From the NCBI RefSeq assembly GCF_020379485.1, contig NC_063452.1, forward strand, positions 31,209,608 through 31,273,607: 64,000 bases of DNA. Reading direction: 5' to 3'. Below are positions 55,701 through 64,000 of this stretch, in pieces. Under the pieces are notes generated by a model. It saw nothing but the letters and a program-made list of their open reading frames with translations. It was not told the DNA's origin and ran no database searches. Each line of letters opens with the position of its first letter. Position 1 is the first letter of the stretch. The stretch comes from Brassica napus. Taxonomy: Eukaryota; Streptophyta; Magnoliopsida; Brassicales; Brassicaceae. The translations under genes were made by a program, and so were the position numbers.

Positions 55701-56757
55701 GAAACTAAAATTAGATTTGATAATAATAATACACGTATCAACCGTATAAATATCATTTCTATAAGACCATATTATATATGGTTAATCAAACCAAATAAAC
55801 TTAAAACTAATTAGTTAAAATATAGTATTATAGTTATATATAAACTATATAATAGAATTGATAATATGAATACGTGAATTAATTTTTACTGATACATTTT
55901 TAATAAAGTCTGATTTTAATAATTTGTTTTCATTTTCTTTCACTTTCAACAATTTAGATAAAATATATTTTCTATATTTTTTGTTGAGAGATTTGTTTTG
56001 CTAAATGTTAATTATTTAGTAATATTTTAAATTTTATTAAAATATTTTTTATTTTGTGGACATTAAAATATTTTAATTACTTTTTAATTTAATTTTACTA
56101 ACTATTTTATTGAAACATATAAATATTTTTTTTAAACATTTTTATAAAACATTTCTTTTTTAAACATTTTTTAAAAGTACTAAAATGAAAAATAATTATG
56201 ATTTTTAATAAAACCAAATAAATCAAAAATCGAAAAACCGAAAATATATAAATCTAACTAAACCATAGTAGTTATAAAATACCAAAAAACTGAATCTAAA
56301 TCCGAATTGAACACACCCCTGGCACTGCTAGTAAATATTGTGGACCAATAAAAGAAACAGGATGTTCATGATTATAAGAATAGAAAAATGGGATATAAGT
56401 TACCCGGGCATGGATAAACTCCTCGACTCTGCCGCCGGCGAAACGGCCAAGTAGTCTTGGACCGTGGCCATGTCGGGCCACGAACTCAAAAGTCCGAATC
56501 TCGTCGTCTCTGTTAAAGAAAAGCTCAACGCCTTCACCATAGACACGAACAAGAAGTTTCCTACATCGAAGATTCGTTTCTTTTCTAGGCCAACTCACCA
56601 TGAACACTTCGTTAGTCATCGCTCCTTTCATCGGCTTCACTTCAAGACTCTCAAGATCCTCAATTACGTCTCCCCATTTTGTCGAAAGTTTTTGCAGAAT
56701 CTTCCTTAGCTCGTCTGGTGATGAGCTTGGGATCAATCCAAAGATTCCTATTGCCAT
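52774..56757 (-). CDS. CEK3: Choline/ethanolamine kinase (seven coding exons)
   Basis: Minus-strand exons: 56404-56757, 53832-53953, 53546-53747, 53272-53389, 53144-53191, 52963-53063 and 52774-52884; 1056 nt, 351 aa. The N-terminal lobe has the substrate/ATP region ([27 protein letters not shown]). The phosphotransferase loop [13 protein letters not shown] has the catalytic Asp and Asn, and the choline kinase motif follows ([19 protein letters not shown]). It phosphorylates choline with ATP, the first step of the CDP-choline route to phosphatidylcholine, in the cytosol. The symbol follows recalled synteny with Arabidopsis At4g09760 and could be wrong as to paralogue. The intron after exon 1 is 2450 bp because a hAT-type element sits in it. 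An upstream leader exon (from 56877) is spliced exactly to the ATG. Confidence 0.9.
54801..55647. mobile_element. Non-autonomous hAT-type element in the choline kinase intron (847 bp)
   Basis: Flanked by an 8-bp duplication ACATTTAT (54793-54800 and 55648-55655). Inverted ends are CCCTGTTCGAAACTACGC and, from the other side, CTCTGTTCAAAAACGCGG. Next to each end are GC-rich CTAGGCG-type boxes in inverted arrangement (54818-54850, 55590-55632). No transposase is present. 8-bp duplications are the hAT hallmark. Confidence 0.82.
55347..55400 (+). promoter_or_regulatory. snRNA-promoter-like USE plus TATA pair inside the hAT element
   Basis: AGTCCCACATCG (55347-55358) fits the plant snRNA upstream sequence element RTCCCACATCG. 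TATAAATTA follows after 33 bp (from 55392), close to the spacing of RNA polymerase II snRNA promoters in plants. No recognisable U-snRNA follows. It may be a captured promoter, or this box may just be common in repeats. Confidence 0.4.
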
Positions 56758-57030
56758 CTGGAACTTCAAATAAAATAAGTCAGGATCAAGAAGTAAGCTA
56801 TTTAGTATCAACGGACTGACAAATCAAGAAGTCTGTTTAACTAAATGATCAAACTTGGGATGAAAAAGAAGCTTACCAAGAGAGTTGCAAGGAACCTTGT
56901 AACCAGAGAAAGACTTCGAAATAGAGTGAAAAAAAAGATATTGTTGGAGAGAAGTCTTGGTGTGAAGGAAAGACAAATTGCATGGTGAATGAGAGAGGTG
57001 TAGAAAGGGGGTATTTATGGACTTTTGTCT
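56758..57030 (-). promoter_or_regulatory. Leader exon, leader intron and TATA box of the choline kinase gene
   Basis: The leader-exon donor is at 56876/56877 (CTCTTG/GTAAGC on the minus strand). The acceptor TTCCAG lies right before the ATG at 56757, giving a leader intron of about 119 bp. A TATA-like CATAAATACC lies at 57010-57019 (minus), so transcription probably starts near 56980. Confidence 0.6.
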
Positions 57031-57113
57031 TGACGTTAGGAAGGAAAGATCTATCTCTTTGTCTTGGTGGGTTTGTCTTGAGAGGACCAAGACAAAACCA
57101 AAAGAAAAATAAA

Positions 57114-57376
57114 TACTCTCTCTATTTTATAAAAATATATGCTTTAGAAAAAAATGATTTAGAATACATTTTTATATTTTAAAATACTTTTTATTAACTT
57201 ATAATGATTAATTGTAAATTTTAAAATATTAATTACATTTCTTAAATTTTATTAGTTTAAAATTATAGAAAATAGATAATCATAAAAAAACTATACATTT
57301 ATAATTAAAATTTAATATATTTTATTAATATGTGTCAAAATTATAAAATATGCATTATTTTAAAAGAAATGGAGTA
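57114..57376. mobile_element. MITE with TACTCYCT ends
   Basis: The left end TACTCTCTCTATTTTATAAA and the right end (inverted) TACTCCATTTCTTTTAAAAT form imperfect TIRs around 263 bp of AT-rich sequence with no ORF. It inserted about 100 bp upstream of the choline kinase TATA box. Confidence 0.7.
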
Positions 57377-57445
57377 TTATTTTATGAAAGTGTAAGTATT
57401 AAATAATGGCATGAAAACCAAGAAAGAAGACAAGTTCATTAGTTA

Positions 57446-57537
57446 AATTAAGAGGAAAGATAAACTTGGACCCATGATTTTGATTCATTTAAAAATTAAG
57501 AGGAAAGACAAACTTGGACCCATGATTTTGAATCATC
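57446..57537. repeat. 47-bp direct tandem duplication
   Basis: Two near-identical copies with AAACTTGGACCCATGATTTT, separated by no spacer, differing at two or three bases. Confidence 0.8.
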
Positions 57538-57675
57538 ACATTTACAGTGAGAAGAGTGAGAAGATGATAAGAACAAAATTTATTATGCATTATTTATCCG
57601 GAAAATGGCATTCACATAATCACACTATAGACATTAGTCACATCGTTGCAGAAGTTGGGCCGAGATAAACCATAA

Positions 57676-57881
57676 GAGTATGATTATAGGAAGGTTTTTA
57701 GGATGTGATTTTTAACGGAATATAAGAATCCGTCTCTTAACTTTTAACTAAAAAAGTTAAGAACCGGTTTTTAAATAAAAATTTTAAGAGACGGTTCTTA
57801 ACTTTTTTAATTAAAAGTTAAAAGACGGGTTCTTATATTCCTTTAAGAACCTCACTTTAAGAACCCCCAATAATCATGCTC
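57676..57881. mobile_element. Tourist/PIF-like palindromic MITE (206 bp)
   Basis: Nearly the whole element is an inverted repeat. The left end is GAGTATGATTATAGGAAG and the right end (inverted) is GAGCATGATTATTGGGGG. Inner arms share AAGAAYCCGTCTCTTAACTT. It is flanked by TAA on the left and TTA on the right, close to the TWA target of PIF/Harbinger elements. Confidence 0.75.
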
Positions 57882-58986
57882 TTATATAATATATCATGTT
57901 ACCATGATCAGAGAATGACATTTCCAAAGAAGAGTACTCTCTAAAGAACTTTAGAAGGGTTTCGCAAATACTTTCAGAAACAGTCAATTCCTCAATTTAA
58001 TTTGTAACAAAGTTTTCCAAAAAGATAATACTATTAAGAGGTTGGTCATTTTTGTAAATAGGAGTCATACATTTATAATATTTCTGCCAATGTCATTGTA
58101 ATTTAACAATATTAATATCATGATCTTTCCTAACAGTTTTGCTAGTTTATTTTAGGTTTAAAACTTTAAATCCTCCATTTTGACCAAAACAAAATTTGAC
58201 CCAAAAAAAAACTTTAAATTCTCCATAATATAATTCAAGGTTCGATAAACTATTTTGGACAGTAAGACAAAAGAAGGTAACGACTGCATCGGACCTTTGG
58301 CTGCTAATTTTCAGACAGATAAGCTTCCTTACTTATGTCGCAGTTAAAGCGTCTAGTAAACTGCAGAACTCAACTTGTATTCCACTTCCCTAGTAAACAG
58401 AGATCAACATACGACACGTTTTAATATAGAATTTCTTTAATATAACCACTCGTTTGAACAGGATTACGTTGAGAGTTTTTACATTGCCGTCCTACTCACC
58501 TAAACTTCTATATACTTTTCTGTTTATATTTGTTTTGATGGAAAAAACGCGGTGCCTAATATATACACGAGAAAGGAAACATAATAAACCTAGTTTCCAA
58601 ATGCGATGGTTGTTGACAGAAGGAAAAAAATCGTGATGATATAAGATTGTATTTTAAGAGTGATGCTCATACTCTCTCCATTTTGTATTAGTTGTCGTTT
58701 TAGAATAGAAATTTTGTTTTATTTCAATAGTCATTTTCCACTTTCATTGCATTTTTATTATTTTTTCCAATTTTACTATTATTCTCCTATTTCATTAGTT
58801 AAGATAATCAAATTAATTAATATTTAATTATGGGAAAATAACAAATTTAATAATTATTTTAATCTGTATGAAAAACCTTAACTATATATAAACTGAAACA
58901 GAGAAAATATATAAAATTTAGATTACATGTGCATCTTGTTTTGTATAGTTAACTATTTCCCGTATTTTTAACTAGCAAAATTTCAA
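57882..58986. other. AT-rich intergenic region
   Basis: No gene is seen. A possible decayed MITE at about 58672-58918 has a TACTCTCTCCATTTTGTATT left end and only a weak right partner. Confidence 0.4.
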
Positions 58987-59191
58987 TACTCCTTCCGTTT
59001 CATATTAAAAATATGTAATAAACTAATATATTTTTATTTAATGTATGATTAATTAAATGAACATGGTTTAAATAAAAATTTATTGGTTATTAAAAAATGT
59101 ATTAATATACAAAATTATATTAAAATTGTAGAATCACCCTTATTTAAAAAATAATAATCTAAAGTGACATTTATATGAAACTGGGGAAATA
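58987..59191. mobile_element. MITE with TACTCCTTCCGTTTCATAT end
   Basis: The left TIR TACTCCTTCCGTTTCATATT pairs with an inverted right end (ATATGAAACTGGGGAAATA). About 205 bp, AT-rich, no ORF. The AAAGTGACA subterminal box matches the MITE at 37157. Confidence 0.65.
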
Positions 59192-59646
59192 TAATATAAT
59201 TATTAATTGTTGTTTTGAAGTTTACGATTGATCATTAGTTTATACATTGAAAATATAAAAATTGAATCTTTTTGAAACAATTGTTTTTTTAAACCATGGA
59301 TATTTTCGGAATATAGGGAATATTTATTTTGTTGAAATGGAGGATCAACATCAATAATCCGGAATTTGGAGTTGATATTTTTGTTGTTGGGGTATAAATA
59401 TAGTTAGCTATACATCCACGTCATGTGAGAATCAAGTCAAAAGAGTTGAAAATGGAATTGACGTAAGAATTAACGTCTGGCTGAGAGACAAGATTCTCCT
59501 TAATTTATATATTTTGCTCTAAATAATACGTGATGCTTTTGCCTTTTGTTTAACAAAATATTATTCTCCTTCTCCCTCAACCGTTTATTGTGTGTTTCAG
59601 TCGATTTTATTCTTAAAGTTTGTGCTCACTTTTCTATCATATTCTT
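59192..59646. other. AT-rich intergenic region before the MULE trimer
   Basis: No gene is seen. It ends with CATATTCTT (59638-59646), the left target duplication of the next element. Confidence 0.45.
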
Positions 59647-62600
59647 GGATCGACCATCTATTTCCCCACGATAACTATCATATAACATCAAATCTCCACC
59701 GAACTTTAACCTCATGCTAAATCTCCACAAAATAAAAATTGCAAAGCTATTTCTCCATGAATCAATTGTTCGTAACTTTATTACCCATAGATCATGGTTT
59801 AAATTGGTTTATTGGTTTTAATTGGTTTACTCCTAATCAAAAAGCTTAAAATCAATTAAACCAAACCAAAATCCAATTTTTATATATAATTTTTTTTCTT
59901 AAAAAATTTATCATCTTCTTCAAAGGCCTTCCTTCTCCTTTTTCACCAACGTCGTTAATCCTAGCCATGGCCAAAAACTGATCTTCTCTCATGATCAATT
60001 TATTGGTGAGAGCGAAAGAAGTATTGGAGTCATCCCAAACCTTTCTTAGTACACAATACCGTCACTGGTCTTCCTAAAGCCGATAAGCTCTGTTGCTCGC
60101 GGCGTTTCTCCTCCTCTGACCCTTCACTCATCGTCTCTGAGCATCTCCTCAATCCAGGCTGTAATCTCTCCTCCATTGCCGTTTAATCAAAAACGTAGAC
60201 ATCACCATCGTAAATCCGTCAATATACTGCAGGAGAGACTCGCAGTTTTCGGTATATATGCTTATGTTGCGGACGAATTTGATGGTTTCTGGAGAAAAAA
60301 AGACGATATGGGTTTAATCTAACCGACATGTTGATGAATTAAATGTTGAATTTGGTTTCTGGGTACTTAAGCCTCTCAAAGAAAAGGCATGGGCGGATAT
60401 CCTTGATGAAGGGGACAATATTGATTGGAAGAAGAATATAAGTTTGATGTTTCTTTGAAAAAAAAATGCAAAAGAGATTTTAGTACATCACAGAAACATA
60501 AGAAGGTTTACGAATTACGGTGGTTCAGGTGGGAAGTTTATGCGTTTTTTTTTTTACAACTGAAGAAGGTTTTGTTTTGTTTATCAGAAAACAAAGATAC
60601 ATCACAGATGGAGAGCTGGTAAAAAAACATATATAAAAATTGGATTTTGGTTTGGTGTAATTGATTTTAATTTGTTTGGTTAAGAGAAAACCAATTTAAA
60701 CAAATAAACCAATTTAAACCGTGGTCTATGTGTAATTAAGTTTTGAACTATTGATTCATGGAGAAATAAGTTTGTAACATTTAATTCATGGAGATTTAGA
60801 ATGAGGTCATAGTTCGGTGGGGATATGATGTTATATGATAGTTATCATGGGGAAATAGATCGTCCGTCGACCATCTATTTCCCCACGATAACTATCATAT
60901 AGCATCAAATCTCCACCAAACTTTAACCTCATGCTAAATCTCCACAAAATAAAAATTGCAAAGCTATTTCTCCATGAATCAATAGTTCGTAACTTAATTA
61001 CCCATAGATCATGGTTTAAATTGGTTTATTGGTTTTAATTGGTTTACTCCTAATCAAAAAGCTTAAAATCAATTAAACCAAACCAAAATCCAATTTTTAT
61101 ATATAATTATTTTTCTTAAAAAATTTATCATCTTCTTCAGAGGCCTTCCTTTTCCTTTTTCACCAACGTCGTTAATCCTAGCCATGGCCAAAAACTGATC
61201 TTCTCTCATGATCAATTTATTGGTGAGAACGAAAGCAGTATTGGAGTCATCCCAAACCTTTCTTAGTACACAATACCGTCACTGGTCTTCCTAAAGCCGA
61301 TAAGCTCTGTTGCTCGCAGCGTTTCTCCTCCTCTGACCCTTCACTCATCGTCTCTGAGCCTCTCCTCAATCCAGGCTATAATCTCTCCTCCTCCATTGCC
61401 GTTTAATCAAAAACGTAGACATCACCATCGTAAATCCGTCAATATACTGCAGGAGAGACTCGCAGTTTTCGGTATATATGCTTATGTTGCGGACGAATTT
61501 GATGGTTTCTGGAGAAAAAAAGACGATATGGGTTTAATCTAACCGACATGTTGATGAATTAAATGTTGAATTTGGTTTCTGGGTACTTAAGCCTCTCAAA
61601 GAAAAGGCATGGGCGGATATCCTTGATGAAGGGGACAATATTGATTGGAAGAAGAATATAAGTTTGATGTTTCTTTGAAAAAAAAAATGCAAAAGAGATT
61701 TTAGTACATCACAGAAACATAAGAAAGTTTACGAATTACGGTGGTTCAGGTGGGAAGTTTATGCGTTTTTTTTTTACAACTGAAGAAGGTTTTGTTTTGT
61801 TTATCAGAAAACAAAGATACATCACAGATGGAGAGCTGGTAAAAAAACATATATAAAAATTGGATTTTGGTTTGGTGTAATTGATTTTAATTTGTTTGGT
61901 TAAGAGAAAACCAATTTAAACAAATAAACCAATTTAAACCGTGGTCTATGTGTAATTAAGTTTTGAACTATTGATTCATGGAGAAATAAGTTTGTAACAT
62001 TTAATTCATGGAGATTTAGAATGAGGTCATAGTTCGGTGGGGATATGATGTTATATGATAGTTATCATGGGGAAATAGATCGTCCGTCGACCATCTATTT
62101 CCCCACGATAACTATCATATAGCATCAAATCTCCACCAAACTTTAACCTCATGCTAAATCTCCACAAAATAAAAATGCAAAGCTATTTCTCCATGAATCA
62201 ATAGTTCGTAACTTAATTACCCATAGATCATGGTTTAAATTGGTTTATTGGTTTTAATTGGTTTACTCCTAATCAAAAAGCTTAAAATCAATTAAACCAA
62301 ACCAAAATCCAATTTTTATATATAATTATTTTTCTTAAAAAATTTATCATCTTCTTCAGAGGCCTTCCTTTTCCTTTTTCACCAACGTCTTTAATCCTAG
62401 CCATGGCCAAAAACTGATCTTCTCTCATGATCAATTTATTGGTGAGAACGAAAGCAGTATTGGAGTCATCTCAAACCTTTCTTAGTACACAATACCGTCA
62501 CTGGTCTTCCTAAAGCCGATAAGCTCTGTTGCTCGCAGCGTTTCTCCTCCTCTGACCCTTCACTCATCGTCTCTGAGCCTCTCCTCAATCCAGGCTATAA

Positions 62601-63307
62601 TCTCTCCTCCTCCATTGCCGTTTAATCAAAAACGTAGACATCACCATCGTAAATCCGTCAATATACTGCAGGAGAGACTCGCAGTTTTCGGTATATATGC
62701 TTATGTTGCGGACGAATTTGATGGTTTCTGGAGAAAAAAAGACGATATGGGTTTAATCTAACCGACATGTTGATGAATTAAACATTGAATTTGGTTTCTG
62801 GGTACTTAAGCCTCTCAAAGAAAAGGCATGGGCGGATATCCTTGATGAAGGGGACAATATTGATTGGAAGAAGAATATAAGTTTGATGTTTCTTTGGAAA
62901 AAAAAAATGCAAAAGAGATTTTAGTACATCACGGAAACATAAGAAAGTTTACGAATTACGGTGGTTCAGGTGGGAAGTTTATGCGTTTTTTTTACAACTG
63001 AAGAAGGTTTTGTGTTGTTTATCAGAAAACAAAGATACATCACAGATGGAGGGCTGGTAAAAAAATATATATAAAAATTGGATTTTGGTTTGGTGTAATT
63101 GATTTTAAGCTGTTTGGTTAAGAGAAAACCAATTTAAACAAATAAACCAATTTAAACTGTGGTCTATGTGTAATTAAGTTTTGAACTATTGACTCATGGA
63201 GAAATAAATTTGTAACATTTAATTCATGGAGATTTAGAATGAGGTCATAGTTCGGTGGGGATCTGATGCTATATGATAGTTATCATGGAGAAATAGATCG
63301 TCCACCC
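59647..63307. mobile_element. Head-to-tail trimer of a long-TIR Mutator-type element
   Basis: Three units (59647-60867, 60868-62087, 62088-63307; about 1217-1220 bp) are nearly identical. Each unit starts and ends with inverted repeats of roughly 180 bp (outer bases GGRTSGACSATCTATTTC; CATGGTTTAAATTGGTTTAT at the inner limit). The whole trimer is flanked once by a 9-bp direct repeat CATATTCTT (59638-59646 and 63308-63316). The two inner junctions read AGATCGTCCGTCGACCATCT with no 9-bp duplication. Long TIRs plus a 9-bp duplication define MULEs. There is no transposase. Confidence 0.87.
59940..60640 (+). other. Central non-repeat core of the MULE unit, possibly captured gene sequence
   Basis: Between the TIRs, reading frames such as QERLAVFGIYAYVADEFDGF and KPLKEKAWADILDEGDNIDW look protein-like but are interrupted by stops. 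The same core, with the same stops, is present in units 2 and 3 (around 61140-61880 and 62350-63080). No known protein is recognised. Pack-MULEs often carry host gene fragments, so capture is a reasonable inference. Confidence 0.4.
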
Positions 63308-63316
63308 CATATTCTT

Positions 63317-64000
63317 TAATATCTTCGTTTCGTAATTGTGATTTCCGCTATCATAACTGAATTTTTGAAGATTACCAATTATATTTCGTATGTTTAGAAA
63401 GTATATAAATAATGGCTTGGTTGGCTATCGTGTTAGGGTGGACATCTAGAGCGCATGGAAATTTGGTTGATGGTATGGTCCGGAAAGTTTTGATGTTTCA
63501 GAACGTTTAGGAATAACTTTTTTTGTGTGGAAATATAGAAATATATTATAAATACGTTTTTATTTTGGAAATGCGACAAAAACTTATATTTTTATTTTAT
63601 AAACTAGAAAGAAACTCTTTAAAAATAAAATTAATAAATAGTATAAGAATTTATTTGTTGTTTTAATAAATTTTATTGAAGGACATACTTCGACTTATAC
63701 TCTTTGTTAAAAAAAATATAGAATCTACAAAAAAATATTCTCTTATTACTTGGTTTTCTCTTTCAGATAATCAAATAGATAAAAATAATTGAACTCGTAA
63801 ATTAAACAGCAGTGTGTACATAAATAAAAAGTATATTTATAGGCATTTCTATAACATTTTTTTTTAATTAAAATCATGTTTTCACATTTCAAAACATTTT
63901 TCTTCCGCATATCCATTTTCAATTTTATTCAACTTAGGTGGACATGTTTTTTTTGTTTTAAAAATTGAGTATATTTAGATAATACAATTTTTTAAAAAAT
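63317..64000. other. AT-rich intergenic region, nothing recognised
   Basis: Low-complexity A/T sequence with no ORF, RNA gene or clear repeat structure that I can support. Confidence 0.5.

Noticed and set aside
58672..58918. Fourth TACTC-type MITE
   Set aside because: The left end is convincing but the right end pairs too weakly to call it separately.
60425..60622. 65-aa ORF in the first MULE unit as a gene
   Set aside because: The homologous frame is not kept open in units 2 and 3 because of A/T run-length changes, and there is no conserved start context.
1..64000. tRNA, rRNA or snRNA genes
   Set aside because: I saw no tRNA-like cloverleaf with A and B boxes, no rRNA blocks and no U-snRNA body; only the tRNA-Asp-complementary primer sites of retroelements are present.

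Overview
The window is plant nuclear DNA: AT-rich, with GT-AG spliced genes and dense transposable elements. It most likely comes from a Brassicaceae species (Brassica/Raphanus/Arabidopsis group). The support is Athila-type Ty3 elements with a tRNA-Asp primer site, Helitron ends of the Arabidopsis type, an Emigrant-like MITE, and a convergent SDR plus choline kinase pair that, from memory, matches neighbouring genes on Arabidopsis chromosome 4.

Layout. (1) 1-9917, 20672-21620, 37619-38967 and 40529-41110 are one tandem array. Its unit is about 1.4-1.7 kb and carries a small secreted six-cysteine gene of the Prolamin_like/ECA1-gametogenesis type. Nine copies are visible: four open (one has lost a cysteine) and five broken. 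(2) Three insertion events split the array. The first is a 10.75-kb CACTA (En/Spm) element, 9918-20671, in the signal-peptide codons of copy 7, with a perfect 17-bp TIR and a CGT duplication. The second is a nest of LTR elements, 21621-37618: a truncated Athila on the minus strand, a gag-only plus-strand LTR element with a PBS and both LTRs, and a fragment of a further LTR. The third is a 5'-truncated LINE, 38968-40528, with a 14-bp duplication. (3) 41368-45029 is a non-autonomous Helitron with an internal tandem duplication. 45030-49022 is AT-rich and holds decayed fragments of a gatB-like gene and a coiled-coil gene. 49023-50543 is a second Helitron, on the minus strand. (4) 50791-57020 is the genic island: an intact ten-exon short-chain dehydrogenase (+) and a seven-coding-exon choline kinase (-), convergent and 230 bp apart. 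The large first coding intron of the kinase carries a hAT-type element with an 8-bp duplication. (5) 57114-64000 is intergenic, with MITEs and a head-to-tail trimer of a long-TIR (Mutator-type) element, flanked once by a 9-bp duplication.

The CACTA element carries three genes: a TNPD/Transposase_21 gene with a 1-bp frame break, a Ptta/TNPA-like gene whose ATG is completed only by splicing, and an ATHILA ORF-1-like gene in the opposite orientation. The tandem array is probably a reproductive-tissue secreted peptide family undergoing birth and death. The host genes that look functional are four array members, the SDR and the choline kinase.
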